Both the position numbers and the translations under genes were made by a program. Below, one piece after another: positions 1 through 13,164 of a DNA stretch of 64,000 nt; the stretch's first letter is position 1; each line of letters opens with the position of its first letter. The notes under the pieces are model-generated. The model searched no databases. It worked only from the letters and a program-made list of their open reading frames with translations, and was not told the DNA's origin. This stretch comes from Salminus brasiliensis (Eukaryota; Chordata; Actinopteri; Characiformes; Bryconidae). The DNA lies in NCBI RefSeq assembly GCF_030463535.1, contig NC_132888.1, forward strand, positions 6,553,081 through 6,617,080, read 5' to 3'.

Positions 1-42
1 ACACATTTCGCTGTACAGAGACAAATACTTGCACCGTTACCA
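1..42 (+). repeat. 3' end of tRNA-derived SINE, family A
   Basis: The first 40 bases match, in reverse complement, the right-hand end of the family A copies at 28109-28370 and 55112-55388 (ACACATTT..GCTGTACAG..GACAAATAC..TGCACC). The rest of the element is cut off by the window edge. Confidence 0.6.
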
Positions 43-1032
43 GATCATCTCCTTTCAGTTTGACTTATAACTTAGGCCTCTGTGTGTCCCCAGTGTCAAA
101 AACCAAAACATATATGGTCACCTTGGCATTCAGATGAAATGTTTTTTAGGACAGTGATCAGCACACGATCAACCAGGTGTGTTCAAACTTTTGACTGGTA
201 CAGTATATGAGTAAAATAACTTCCTTAATTTTCCTTTAAAGAAAATGTTTGGACTAAAACATTGGGTTTGTAAAAATGGACACTTTTAATGATCATCAGG
301 AGTTGTGTTTCCTTGCTGTCCACTCGAAAGTCTTTACATATACGGATCCTCAGATCGTTCTATAAATACTGATGAAAGTGTATTGTGTAACTGCCACTGC
401 ACTGTGGCGGTGATCTGAATCTGGCCTACTTGATTCCCCGCTTTCCCGTCTCTTTATACAGTCCGATGAGTTACTCATGATTCAGCAACAGTAGGCCGTT
501 CCACAATGTAAATATAATCCTACGAGAAGACTGGTCATGTTTTATACACTGCTTTTCGGTGTTAGTTAGCAGTAACTGTGCAAAGGCTCGTCCAACCACA
601 TTCATCATTTCTCAGTCCTATATAGTAGCCCATTTCAGATATTCCCATTTCTTAAAATCAAACAGTGACATAGTAAGACATCAAAGATCAGCTTTGCTCT
701 GGCACTGGTCAGTGGCGGGTCTTGCAATATCCAGAGTCATTTGGCTGATCTAAGAGGCGACAAAATGTCACTTCAAAGAGCTGCTTATAGCTCACACACG
801 AAGGATCTGAAGAGAGGCTGAGGAGCATGAACTGACATCTTCTTTGACTGCCTTGCCTCTCCTCTTCCCTCATAACTCCCACGCTTAATGATGCAATGCT
901 AGGACACAGAGTTTCCCACTGCCTGTGATTCCAGAGATTATGGCAGTGGAGGATTAGACATACTGAGGCCTATTTGGAGTGAAGGTCTTACTGTATATTT
1001 CATAATCAGTGCTCTCCTAATAAAAGCACTGT
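43..1032. other. Gene-free stretch, nothing recognised
   Basis: AT-rich sequence with no convincing open frame, splice pattern or recognisable repeat. Confidence 0.5.
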
Positions 1033-1228
1033 CTGTCTATGTATCTATGTATCTATCTGTCTGTCTATCTGTCTATCTATCCATCTGTCTATCTGTCTAT
1101 CTGTCTGTATGTATATCTATCTATCTATCTATCTATCTATCTGTCTATCTGTCTATATATCTGTCTGTCTGTATATATATCTATCTGTATGTTTATCTAT
1201 CTATATGTATATCTGTCTGTATGTATAT

Positions 1229-1261
<33 letters not shown>

Positions 1262-1290
1262 TGTCTGTTTATTTGCGAGTGTGTGATTGA
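1033..1290 (+). repeat. TCTA/TCTG tetranucleotide microsatellite
   Basis: About 250 bases of interrupted (TCTA)n and (TCTG)n passing into (ATCC)n. The three overlapping open frames here (Leu-Ser-Val-Tyr repeats) are translation of the repeat, not genes. Confidence 0.95.
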
Positions 1291-1944
1291 GTGAAATACA
1301 TGGTTTTCATGATGACTCAGTTCCTCTGAACAGAAATGGCCCATTATCAGCATCGCTCTTTGGCCAACAAAAGTAACCGGAACTCCTTCAGATTACTCAG
1401 ATTCCTTCCCAAGCATTTCCAAGAAGCTGCATGTAAGACAAGAGATTGTGACAGCAATGCCATTTTCACATGTGTCCCATATTTTGAATAGCTTTGCTTC
1501 CATGCAATTATGCCTAAATCTGGCAGTGTGGGCAAAAACAGGCCAAATAACTTCAGGTAAATCCTGACGGGAAACTGATGGGATATTATAACAATATACC
1601 AACATTCACTGATCATAGACATATTGTCAGATTATTATTACTATTATTAGTATTTTAAGATATTAGAATGCATATAAGTGGATTTTAAAAAATATTAATG
1701 AAACTTTTTATACAACAAAGTGTGATTTTTATTCTAATACAAAAATAATAAAAAACATTTAATTAACATAGTACCTTTCTCAAACTCAACAATACATAAG
1801 CAACAAAAACATAAACATAAAAAAACAAAAAACAATCCTCAACAAACACACTCACATACTCAATTCCCCAGCAGGCAGTGAAAACTCCCCAGACCAAGGT
1901 GTAAAATGATTCAGCTGGGCCAGATAAAGTCCTAAAATCCCATC

Positions 1945-2245
1945 CTCAATGTAGAGCATCTCCAGGGACAGGCTTAAAACATCTGATCCACAATGAAGCT
2001 TCACCCCAGTGACGGGCAGTGGAAACACCTGAGCAACAATGTAGAGTCACTCTGGTGACGGGCTTGTGAAGCAAGACGAGATGTAGAGTAACTCCGGTGG
2101 TGGGCCACGAAAACATCTGAGCCACAACATAGACTCACTCCAGCGAGTCTGTGAAACATCCGAGCTGCAATGAAGCTTCACAACCATGATGTAATGTAGA
2201 TTCACTCTGGTGGTGGGGGGCCTGTGAAACATCCAAGCCAAGAAT
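1945..2245 (+). repeat. Degenerate minisatellite, about 45-bp unit
   Basis: Units beginning CAATGTAGAGTCACTC-like recur near 1949, 1991, 2037, 2080, 2125, 2168 and 2192, each followed by CTGGTGACGGGC-like and GTGAAACATCTGAGCC-like segments. Confidence 0.7.
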
Positions 2246-2439
2246 TACATTAAAAATGCATGGCAACAGCTGCAGTAAAAATGGCCTGTAGTATTGCTCA
2301 TAGGCAGAGGTGCTTCCAGGGGTTTTGGACCCCATGAAAAGATACATTAAGAAGCAAAAAGATACACAGAAGCATCCTAACTAGCAGAGCCCCTGCTAAT
2401 GAAGCTGGAGGTTGGAGGATGGAGGTTGGCGGTTGTGGT

Positions 2440-2650
2440 TGGTGTGGTGCAACAGATAACACCACTACCTGTCAGTGAGCTACCACACCATGTGTGAGAC
2501 TGGGGTTCAATTCCCAGTCTGGGTGACCATACCGTGCTACACCAATAAGAGCCCTTGGGCAAGACTCCCAGCACTACATTGGCCCCCCTCTGTAATACGA
2601 GTAACCTTGTAAGTTGCTCTGGTAAGAGCGTCAGGTAAATGTAATGGGTA
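2440..2650 (+). repeat. tRNA-derived SINE, family C
   Basis: Head GGTGTGGTGCAACAGATAAC (A-box like) and GGGGTTCAATTCCCAG (B-box like), tail CTCTGGTAAGAGCGTCAG. Same family as the minus-strand copies at 49024-49199 and 58704-58917. Confidence 0.75.
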
Positions 2651-3811
2651 TTCATTACAGTACAGACTTTTCCACACTCTTGACTGTAATTCCTTTCCTG
2701 TGGACTACAAAGGTTGAGACAGTCAAGGGGCCGCATTTTCCACTACTTAATGCAGGTTAGAAAAATGACATTTGCCTGCGTCTCCATTAGCATGGGTACA
2801 AGACAAAGCTGCTCATTGTTTGCCATTACAAATGCTGCCAGTATGTGGCAAATAAGCTAAATAGGAGTGCTGAAAATAGACGAACGCCTAATCAATAGCT
2901 TGTCTGAGTCGACCTTCCATCCTTTCACACTTCACTGCAGGTGACACGCAGCATGAAGTTCTGCTTTTCCAAGCCGTGCACTCTCTCTGCTCGAGCACCT
3001 CGAAATTCCCAACACCTGTTGCTCATTAGCTCCTGTTAATTGTTCTATATTTATATAGAAACACCTACTGTCAAGCTGTCAACAGGCAAGGTCTCGTCGG
3101 ATGTTCTCTGCCAGCCATCTCATCCCATCTCGTTTCATGGTTTCTGTCACACACTTGGTTTAGGAGGACTTGCATTCATGTCTGCTTCTATTTAATCAAC
3201 TCTTATAAAAGACTTCCCCTTACATAGCTTGACCTTATTAAACCAGGAGCTATCTGGTTAAGCATCAGAACCTTAATACCATCTTGGAGAACATCATTCA
3301 TGAGCTAGCTGCTTTCCTTCAAAGGAGGCAAGTCTGGTCCCACCTACTGTTTACAGCAAAGGGATCAGGCTACTTGCTGAATGTTATGTTAATGTCCAGA
3401 GGCATGCAGGAGCTTCCTGCTTTCTTCCAGCACACTTTCTACCTTAGCCTGCTTTTCTCTGCTGCCTTGAAGGTGGCATTTATCACCTCAAAGCTCACCA
3501 GTAAGACACTAAGGTGGGCTACTGCCAGGTAATCAGATCACTGCAGCTGTTCATTTTTGTGCTTGGCAGATGGCTTTTGTACTTCCTGCATCTTGCTTTG
3601 CAGTCGGATGGAGAGAGTTTGTTTGGCTTGAGTTAAGGGAAGAGCTTTAAACATACCGGCTCACACCGGAACAGCGTAACTGCATGTAAACCAGTTGATG
3701 CCCTTGTTAATCTGCCTAGACAAACAACTAAGGGAGGGGAACAACAAAAGCACCCACTCCCTGGGTTCAACAGCTTTGAGAGGACATAACCCCTTTCCTC
3801 AGAAGCGATGG
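2651..3811. other. Gene-free stretch, nothing recognised
   Basis: Unique-looking sequence. An 82-codon open frame at 3284-3532 starts TTGGAGAAC rather than ATG and has no recognisable motif; treated as chance. Confidence 0.5.
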
Positions 3812-4774
3812 GTATTTAGCAGAGATGTATAGTAAGAAAGTACTGAAGTACTAAAATGCTGGATCTGTATCTACTGGAGTATTATTTTTTCTCCTACTTC
3901 CACTTTTACTTCACTACATATTTAGAATGAGTTTAATACTTTTACTCCATTACATTGTTGATTATGTGCGGCATCGTTACTCGTTACAATTATAAAAGCT
4001 AAACGAATCATTTCAAACCCACATTATCAACTCCAGAGCGCTAGATGGCGCTGTCACTGGGTTTGATGAAGCCGCCTCAACATTGAGCAGAACAGGCGAT
4101 CGCATGCTGCCGTTCTTCCTCTCTCTTACTCCGCTGCTGCAGTGAGGACACTAACGCTAGAGCTCTGTGAGTTTATCTCCAGATGGAAAAAGAAGAACCA
4201 CCAGAAGAAACACCTCCATGCAGATACTCGTATGTGTCTGAATGGCCTGAGATCTTTCAGCTGTAGTTGAGTTTACAGAGAGTGAAGCTCAGGGTTTGAG
4301 CTGCTCTCCTCACTGGTTCTACAGATGAAACTCTTGTATGTGGCGGGTTGAGTCAGGTCTGCTCAGCTCTCTCTCTTTTGGGCGAGTTTGTTTAGAGAGT
4401 TAACTGAAGACTCGTGAAGGTTCCTGAACTCTGTCTTCTACAGTCCTGTACTTCTACTACAGCCAGAGGAACTGAGACAGGCCTTAAGTCTGAGCATCTG
4501 AACTAATATAAACGCTGATACTCAAACTTCTGACTGCTTTCTGTAAGAACTACAGAACCCAGTACTGTACTTTTACTTTCAGTACTTAAGTAGTACATTG
4601 TAGAATAAACTACTCGCAGTCCTTAAGTACTAAAATGTTGAATACTTTAGTACTTCTACTTAAGTCTGGAGCTTAAAGACACGTCTACTTCTACTCAAGT
4701 CTCTTTTCTGATAGAGCACCTGTACTTTTATTCAAGTCTGAGTCTCTAGTACTTTATACCTGTCTGGTATTTAG
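3812..4774. mobile_element. Non-autonomous hAT element with intact 8-bp target duplication
   Basis: Flanked by GTATTTAG at 3812-3819 and 4767-4774, which fits the hAT nTnnnnAn preference. The element (3820-4766, 947 bp) has inverted ends CAGAGATGTATAGTA and, on the other strand, CAGACAGGTATAAAGTACT. Interior is rich in AAGTACTT-type motifs and has no transposase frame. Confidence 0.8.
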
Positions 4775-4999
4775 TAAAGGCATTTGGTTTAGCCAGTGCT
4801 CCATTCTGATGCAGGCCCTTGTCAGTGGTGTCCTTTAGGGCAGTGGTTCTTAAAGTGTCTTCATTCCTTCACTCATGAACCCAAACTTCTTGATTTTGTT
4901 TTCGACCACAGAGCCTACAAAAAATAGCCTTTCAAAAAGAGTGGGGTTTTCCTACAATCCAGAATATCACATTTTTACCCTCTATCATCCTGCTCTGCT

Positions 5000-5212
5000 T
5001 ATAAATAAATAATATTGTAAATAATATTGTTATCTGTAAATAATAATTATTGCTTTTTACTTCTATTATTCATATTGTGTATATAGTGTAATTTATCTAC
5101 ATTTTTGCATTTTGAGTGTCTTGCTATCCCTTTTCTGCTGTGACACTGAGAATTTCCCCACTGTGGGACTAATAAAGGATCATCTTATCTAATCTTATCT
5201 TTAAATAACTTT
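5000..5212 (+). mobile_element. 3' end of a non-LTR retrotransposon
   Basis: Ends CCCCACTGTGGGACTAATAA AGG followed by a (TCTTATC)n-like tail, a 3' terminus very common in teleost LINEs. No coding part remains. Confidence 0.6.
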
Positions 5213-5384
5213 GAGAAAGGATTTATGAAGTATTTAAGTTGTTGTCTGATGTATGAATACTAAGCATGTGACTTTGGTTGGGGTGAAAAATGCTCAAATG
5301 CAGTTAAACAAACCTATTTACCCTGTGTTATTTTTGCCAAAAAATAAGCATGTTTTTTGACTTACAGAGGACCTGTGTATAACC

Positions 5385-5412
5385 ACAGCCTAGCCTAGCC
5401 TAGCCTAGCCTG
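5385..5412 (+). repeat. CCTAG pentanucleotide repeat
   Basis: Five tandem copies of the pentamer, the last altered to CCTGG. Confidence 0.8.
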
Positions 5413-6689
5413 GCTTAGAACTGTAACAAGAACAAATACAAACATAATTATGGAGTTATTCCCAAAGCTTACCGGACAGTGTTACTGTCCTCTCTTGGTC
5501 CTCTTTGGGTCCAGTAGGCCTAGAGTGTGTTTAACTAGTTGAAAAGATTGTAGCTGGTCGGCTGAGTTAGCTTTTCACTTTTCAGCCACTCCAGAGGCAC
5601 AGCAGTGCTTGCTGCTGTCGGCTTAGCATCAGCTTTTAGCCTCCGGTCAGTTATTCACTCTTCATTGGCCGACCTAGTATTAGCTTCAAGCTTTTTCATT
5701 CTCCCCTCCATAGTTGCTGTTGCGTTTAGCCTCAAAAGGCTGTTGTTGGTGGGCTGTGAGTAGGCCTATGTCAGTTTTGGGGGTGTTTTGGGGTTTTGAA
5801 AATGGCCCTTTTCGCAGCTCTGGCTTTTACAGCAACCCAGCCAGCAAACCTTTGTTGAAAAGATGTTAAAACATCTTGACAGCAATGATATTTGGTTGAA
5901 AGGTGAAAATGAAATGTCTTTTTTTTTTTAGTCTTTTTCACTGCTGCAAGAGCAGTCGTCTCTTTTTTTTCCAAGACTTTATCTTTTATCATTTATATAT
6001 ACATATATATATATAAATAACATAAATATTAAGTTACCAGCATGTTAAGTGAACCTTAGGGTAACATGGCTATACTAGAGCTATATGTGAGTTAAAAAAG
6101 AATCTGCTTTGGGCTAAATTTGGACCAAATCAGATGGATCAAGCACCGTTCAATTTTCAGCGTATCTTTCTGGGCTAAATAAAGTACATAACATTTGACG
6201 TCTGGTGCTGGGTGGGAATACTCCACGGACCTGCTCCTTCCTGTAGAGTCAGTTGTGCCATGTCCTTTGCACATTAGTCCCCAGAAGAGACGTCATTTGA
6301 GAGTTTATTTGTTTGGAGAGGAAAAGGGACACTCCTCTTTATTGTAAATACTTGCTGACATATATCAAGATTACAGGACTTTACTGGAATGTACAAGTGA
6401 AAGCATACAGAAAGTGGTCAATTAAGCTACATCTGGGCATATTGGGCAGGTATCCTCCATATGTCTGCACTCTCTTTCGGTTTACTTTATCAAATTAGGA
6501 GCACACAGTCACAATTTTCATGGTGCTTTCCTTTTGTAATTTAAGCTGATTTTACTGTTTTGAACCAGTTCCCATGGATATCTACAGGCTTATCAAGGCT
6601 TAAGGGGAACGCAACAGTAGCTGTCTTTTATGATGCATTAAATTCAATTGCTTGTGCATGAAATAAATGGCCATGGTACAGTTTTTCAA
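5413..6689. other. Gene-free stretch
   Basis: Contains a short (TA)n run near 5993-6017 and T-rich runs; no gene or identifiable element. Confidence 0.5.
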
Positions 6690-7113
6690 TTTGTTTGTTG
6701 AATTTTTACCTTTTCTCCCAATTTGGTTCTGCCAGTTAACCCACCCATTTGTAGCTCCCCTAGCACTAGCAATCCTCCTGATACTAAGAGCATAAGGACT
6801 TAACAAGTCTCCTTCAATGCATGCTGCAAAGCCAGCCACCGCCTCTTTTTTCAAACTGCCACCAATGTGGCAATGCCAGGAAGCTGACCCCCGACAGGAA
6901 TGGAAAGTGGCAGGTGGTCCCCTGATATCTGATGCCGGCCAACATCTCTTTAAGGCTAAAAAGGGGATAGAGCGCTATCTATCCACTCAGAGAGAGCAGT
7001 TGTGCTCTCTCAGGCTCCGGCCACTGATGGCAAAGCAGCCTGGCTTATTAATCGTATTTGTAACCCCTAGGCCACAGTAGTAGCGCATTAGACCGCTTAG
7101 CCACTTTGAGCCT
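6690..7113 (-). repeat. tRNA-like SINE, family B
   Basis: Shares with copies at 13165, 15575, 16930 and 21075 the order: CAGTTAACCCACCC, CCACCGCCTC, CATCTA/CTATC..CCAC, AGAGAGAGCA..TGTGCTCTCTC, CACTGATGGCAAAG and GGCCACAGTAG..AGCCACTT. Read on the minus strand the end looks like AGTGGCTAAGCGG (A box), suggesting tRNA origin. Confidence 0.65.
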
Positions 7114-8583
7114 GCAAGATGAACCCTCCAATTTGTTGAATGTTGTGTTGAGTGTCCATTTCACACTGATACCCTAATCATCTCTAGATGGTGACAGTGG
7201 TATTTCCAACCCGAGAAGGCGTTCATTCAGGCTCGAAACACAGTGTTGTCCACCCCTGCTGTGAAAATGCAAATCTGCTCATCTGCTTCAGGTTTTGCCA
7301 AAGACAGTCACCTGCTCTGTCTGTGAATTCTAAGAGAGTTTCACTTCCACTATAGGAGGACAGGTAAGTTCCAGCATCAGCATCATTTTGCAAAGAGTGT
7401 TTCACTATATAACAATGGAGAATTCAGAACGGGAGGTAAAACAGCCACTGATTATTATGGATGAACTTTTGACATTATATAGACAGCGGAAGGGTTGGTA
7501 TTTCACACAGATATTCAATCATGGCTGTGATTTAGCAGTTGTACCAGTATCATTCAACCATGATAAAATTGAATTGCATCCAGAATTGCAAATGTGGCAT
7601 TGTCTTTTTTCTAAAGAATCACATGACTGGCTGTGTGGCTTCCTGAAAATTTCCACCTTCAGCAGTATAATTTGGCTGAATTGAATAAATTGTGTAGTTC
7701 ATGGGTCTAATAATAACCATTATAAGGTGAATCACGATAGAATGCTGTGTTATTTAAATGTATTGATTGTTTGTAGAAAAATGTTTTTAATAGCTTTGCC
7801 AATTTCGATATACTGATAAGGAACAATAAATTGATTTTATTGCAATTTGAAAAAGATGGAATCTTTTTTGTCCTCACTAGTAAGTTAGTGTCAAAGCATC
7901 ACATTAGAAGACACCAGTTAATCACCAGCCAAGCATCCTACTGTCAAAGGCAAGTTATTACAATAAACAAATGGTAACCCACATGTACATCATGACAGTG
8001 ACAGTAATTTAGTAATAATTAGTAATATCTTTTCCCAACATTACAGCTATTCTGAGTTCAAGCTGTCCATTTACCATCCAGAAACACTTGCCCATAATAT
8101 TCCTGCAAAATGTCTCGATTCACCTCAGAGGCACAGTACGTTATCAAGAATCTGACTGGTTACAATTGCATAAGTCACAGAATTCTCTAAAACTGTATTA
8201 CTAACCAAAACATAGAGCATACGCTCAATACATTGCGTATGTTAGGTCTATTATTCACGTCTCTAGACAATGCAATTTTATCAATTCCACCATGAATTGT
8301 CTAAAAATGTATTGTCTGGGCTTAGTCTACCCCCCGTCTGCAATAAGAAAGCAGTGCTCAGCTCTCCACGAGTGAATATGCAAATGCGAGCCGATGAACA
8401 GCTTCAATTAATTCAGATTTTGCACATTGGCATGGCAACAGATGTGAACTGACAATCAGATTTTCACAGTGGTAGACACTGTCTGGACTCTGCATGACAT
8501 ATCTGGTTTGCTTATCACTATTGTTTCCGGTACCCACAGAAGTTGTATGGAGAGGTTTGCATTTTTGGGGATGCCTCACACAT
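7114..8583. other. Gene-free stretch
   Basis: A 98-codon frame at 7388-7684 has no real ATG at its first codon and no recognisable motif or splice context. No repeat recognised. Confidence 0.45.
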
Positions 8584-8584
8584 A

Positions 8585-8690
8585 GGGCCCTATTCTAGCA
8601 ATCTTTTAGCGAGCTGTGAACTGCGCACCGCACCGCTTGATTTAGGGCGTCAGTGTGTCTTTGCTAGAATTCCCTCAAGGGGAATTCTCA
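8585..8690 (+). mobile_element. Left end of a Harbinger-like miniature element
   Basis: Begins GGGCCCTATTCTAGCAATC and contains GCTTGATTTAGGGCGTCAGT GTGTCTTTGCTA, matching the longer copies at 23087-23702 and 56525-57103. Truncated after about 100 bases. Confidence 0.5.
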
Positions 8691-8760
8691 AAAACAAGCC
8701 ATCATGGAAGTATCCCATTTGTAAAGTAGTAATCCAGCAATCCAGCATATCTCTGAATAG

Positions 8761-9045
8761 CTCACCTCCATCCATCCATCTTCTTATCCACTAGGGTCAC
8801 AGATGGTCTGGAGTCCACCCTGGAATCATTGGGCACAAGGCAGAAATACCCTCTGGACAGGGAACCAGTGCATTGCAGGGTTCCACACATAGCCACTGCC
8901 TCACATCTAAGGGGCAACATTTTGTGTAGCCAACTCACCTACTATGTGTTTTGGGAGGTGAAAACTGGAGCACCCAGCGGAAGTCCACAAAGACATTGGG
9001 AGATCACACCAAACTCCTTACAGACAGTGACCTGAGTGAGGATCA
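8761..9045 (-). mobile_element. Non-LTR retrotransposon 3' region
   Basis: (CCAT)n followed by CTTCTTATCCACTAGGGTCA, then ATCATTGGGCACAAGGCAG, CAGTGCATTGCAGGG and GGGAGATCACACCAAACTCC: the standard 3' UTR of a widespread teleost LINE, read on the minus strand so that the GGAT tail is at 8761. Confidence 0.65.
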
Positions 9046-10589
9046 CCACAAATCCAGAACTTGATAGCCATTTAATAGAGGATGTCTTTAACATCTATTT
9101 AAGCTAATGTTAACTGCCCTTGGTTGGGGGTTGTCTGGATAGTTGTATAGATGTAATAGTGGAATTGAAGCCATCAAATCCACCCTGTTAAATTTCAGAC
9201 AGTCTCTAGACATTCTTCAGGAACTTCAGAGTGTCTGAGGCTAACATCATAGCAACTACTAGCCAGTACACTTTTACAAAATGGGCTACTTTGTGCAATT
9301 CCACAGTAGAACCCCCTCAATAACTATTCTGTAGATGTTTCTTTTCTGACTAAGTTCTTGAGAAAACTAAAAGTGGTTCTTCTAAAGAATTGCAACAATA
9401 AACATCTGTTTAGCACCTGGTTAAGTAGTGTGAAGCTTAGTGACATGGTATCAGACCACTTCAAATAAATGTGTCATAGCTGTGACAAATGTTGTTGGAC
9501 AGGAGCATGGAGAATTCCCATCTAGGCCAGACAGCCAAACCTGCAGTGGTCTGATTGCGGCCACTGTGTAAACAGTATGCAGAGCATGGTTTATATAAAG
9601 CATCGCACATCGTTCTGTTTACCCAACACAAGCCCAGGTCTGTCTCCAGTCACAGACTTTCTGTCAGCAATGCGATTCACAGCCTCCGAAAGAAAAGCGA
9701 GACCAAAACAGTTGTTCAATGGAACTGTTTCAGCGTGTGGCGCTAACTACTACAGCTCTTCAGAGAGATTTTAATCTACCCAAGATTCATGCGGTCAGGC
9801 TCCGTTTGGATTCACACAACATTGTTTTGGCTGTCCTTTTGATTCATGTCTGGTTGTAATGCAGTAGCTCGTTCTGTCCCCCTGACATTCAGAAAAACAG
9901 TTTGGCACTTATCATACTTGAGTCTACTGATTCCATCAACGAGCCATAAAAACAAAGCTGTCAAGGAGAACGATCTGCTCTGAACTTTCTTCCGCAAATC
10001 AAATTGATCATATTTTTGCCTGCTGAGCCCATTTCACTGCAGCCAGCTTCCTTCAGCATATTTGAGCTTTTTAAGAGTTCCAGGAGCGGCCTGCTACCAC
10101 AAACTGACCAGCTAACTTCCTGGCATGGCTGTTGTCTAGACTTTAATCTGATTTCCCTGGCTTAAGGCGTCCAGTTGTTTACGCACAGTGGGGTGTACAG
10201 AGGTGATAGAATCTTACATGAAGCGAGTTAAAAACTGCAACATATTTACTGGAAAAACAAGACAATCACCAGCTCATTTCTAGAGAAAAGAAAAGCAATT
10301 CTGGCTCTGATGTCTACACTCCAGGCTAGGATGGCTCAATTTTATCATTATGTTGGGTGCATCACCTTGAAAACTGCAAAGCTGTTGGAGAGCAGTGTCC
10401 AAGCTGACCCTTGAGATCTGTTGAGATGGGTAAGAAAAATTTTGGACCTTACAAAAAGGTCAATTTCTAAAGCATAATTTATAATCAGCCATTAGGGAAT
10501 GGTGGACAACAAACATGAAAGATTTTCTTACTGTAGTTTTGTTTAGCCCAGAGGACTAAAAGACAGCAGAGCCTTTAAAGTGCTGTAAA
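9046..10589. other. Gene-free stretch, nothing recognised
   Basis: Two overlapping 60-codon frames at 9555-9774 have no supporting splice or family signal. Confidence 0.45.
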
Positions 10590-10965
10590 TTGTGAGGCGG
10601 AGCCTCCATGGATTGCATAAATGAGCCTTAGGTGCCCATGACCCTGTCTGCTTTTCTCCGGTTGTCTATTATTGGAGCCCTTTGGTAGGTACTAACTGCT
10701 GCATGCCAGAAAACCTCCTCAAGACATGCCTGATGGTTTGGAGATATTCTTAACCAATCAAGCTGTCTAGCCATCAAAATCTGGCCCTTGGCTCAAAGCA
10801 CCTCAGGTTCTTATTCTTGACCATTTTTCCTGCTTTTAAAACCTTCATCACCTTCAAGAACTGACTGGTCACTTGCTGCCAAATAGAGCCCTACCCTTGA
10901 CAGATGCCATTGTAAATGAAGATTCACCTGTCAGTGGTGCTAATGTTATGGCTGATCGGTGAAAC
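10590..10965 (-). mobile_element. Internally deleted Tc1/mariner derivative (family T1)
   Basis: Shares CCTGTCAGTGGTGCTAATG TTATGGCTGATCGGTG with the inverted ends of copies at 22031 and 43086. Degenerate remnants of transposase-coding sequence remain in the body. Right end GTGAAACC has lost the flanking TA. Confidence 0.6.
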
Positions 10966-11483
10966 CATCATTTTTTTATGCTCATATTTTCATATTATAG
11001 TTTTTCCATTCAATTAAGCCTATATTATTATTCAATTGTCTATAATCTAATTGGTCAATTATGGCATGTGCCACCTCTTGCAGTACTCTTACACTAGTGT
11101 AATTCTCCAATGCAAAATCAGACCTCAGATAAGGAGACAATACATCATTACAAAGCCCCCTTTACACAATGATGGATATTAATGTGGCTCTGAGATTAGA
11201 GAATCATTACTGTCTATTATTTCTGTCTCAAAAGCATTGCATCTGCTTGCACAATGCACACAGGCTAGAATCACACACATACACATGCACAGACATCTGA
11301 TATAACCATCGTTGGATTGTTAGCAAGAGAAAAGGCTCAGGTTCAGGATGTCAGGATTGTACCTGTCAGGATTGGTAGTGTAATATTGTATCATGGGCTA
11401 TTTTCATGTCATAATTTTACTGAAAATGCTATTTTGGGGTCATTAGGACAAAACCTATAAAAGGAACAGTCAATTTCCAAGTA

Positions 11484-12328
11484 CACTCACCAAGCAATTT
11501 ATTAGGAAATTCATGCAATTATCTAAATCAGCCAATCATGTAGCAGGGGTGCAGTTTATAATAGCATACATGTAAGGGTCAGCAACTTCAGGTAATGGTC
11601 ACATTAGCCCCCATAATAGGGAATCATGTGATCTCAGTGACTTTGAGCATGGCATGATTGTTGGTATCAGGTGGGCTGGCATTTCTAGAACTGCTGACCT
11701 CAAAGAAAACGTCTGCAGTTCTGCAGGCAGGGACCCCATGTTGATGAAAGCGGTCAACTGAGAATGGCCAGACTAGTCAGAACTGACAGAAAGGCTACAA
11801 TAACTCAGATAACCACTCTCTGGATCTCTAGGACTGGACAACCTTGAGGCAGATGAATGGGCTAGACCAGCGAAAGACCACGTCAGGTTCTATTTCTATT
11901 TCCGTCAAGAACAGAAAGCTGAGGCTGCAGAACTAGAAAACATAGCCTGGTCTGATGAATCTTGATTGCTGCTGAGATTCACAGATGGTGGGGTCATAAA
12001 TCCATGGACCCAATCTTTCTTGCGTCAACAGTCCAGGCTGGTGGAGGTGGTGGTGTAATGGAGTGGGGAATGATTTATCGGGCCTGCTAGTACAAATCAA
12101 TTATTGCTGTAATGCCATAGCCTGTTTGAATGTTGTTGATGACCATGCGAATCCCTTCCTGACCAGAGTTTGGCCATGCACCATGTTCTCCAGTGGAATT
12201 CCCAGTCACCAGTTCTGCATCCAGTTGATCAGAAGATTTAGAACATGAAAGTGAGAAGTGAGTAAATACAAGCCCCATCCAGTATTAGTGTATTAGTGTA
12301 GTGTTCCTAATAAACTGCCTGGTGATTG
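11484..12328 (+). mobile_element. Degenerate Tc1-like transposon (family T2), 845 bp
   Basis: Inverted ends CACTCACCAAGCAATTTATT and, at the right, TTCCTAATAAACTGCCTGGT. Left flank is TA. Interior retains pieces typical of a Tc1 transposase (AGCCTGGTCTGATGAATCTT, GGTGGTGGTGTAATGGAGTG) but with frame breaks and stops. Inactive. Confidence 0.8.
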
Positions 12329-13164
12329 CATAATAAACAAACATGCAAACAACTGCTGAAAACAGACGGCTTTACCTTTACACTCCTTACCTTGCCCTCA
12401 AATAACTAACTTTCCCACTGCTACTCGAATCTCCATGTCTGGTGGATGGATGACAGCAGAGCTTTTCTGACAAATGTTCAGATATTACCAAACTGCATCA
12501 CCTCAGGAAATGTAGTATGAATCATAATGTTCAATAATATTCACACTCATGTTCCCTCTCCCACTGCAGAGAGCTTTCTTTTTTTGGTGCATGCAGAGGC
12601 AACAAACCAGTGGGGATGAAACACTGCAGCATTATCAAGACAGTCAAAAGCCATTATATGCATCTGACTGGCCACAATCTACTCAATCCAGATACTACAG
12701 ATCTGACATAAGGGATCTCACCAATAACAACACACCACTGGAAGGAGTGAAGGAGTATGTGCTATAAAACGCCCAAAAGATTTGACCCCTATTGATATGT
12801 TTTTAAAAACAATGAACAGCCATTATAATCAGATTTTCTGTACAGGTCAGACACTCTGCTCTGACCTGCGGGCAGCTTAAAGCAGGAACAGAACAGGTCT
12901 GTTTAAAGGGTCCATCATAATGGCAAACGGCTTCAAAGACAGCAGTGTTTCTGACTGAATTTCGTCCTCTTTCAAATGCTGATCCACAGAACTCACACAC
13001 ACTCCACAGTGCTGAAGCGACAGTCCCAAGCCATTCACTGGTGTGTTGCTGCAAGAGAAAAGAGGAGCAGTTCTATTGTTGTATTGTAAGTAAGTTCTTC
13101 CATTGATTTGCAGTTAAATAAAGCAGCACAGACTGGCCAAAAATGTTCCAAAAGTTCCAAAAAG
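12329..13164. other. Gene-free stretch, nothing recognised
   Basis: No open frame, splice pattern or repeat I can name. Confidence 0.45.

Noticed and set aside
1039..1294. Three overlapping frames of 61-83 codons
   Set aside because: Translation of the TCTA/TCTG microsatellite.
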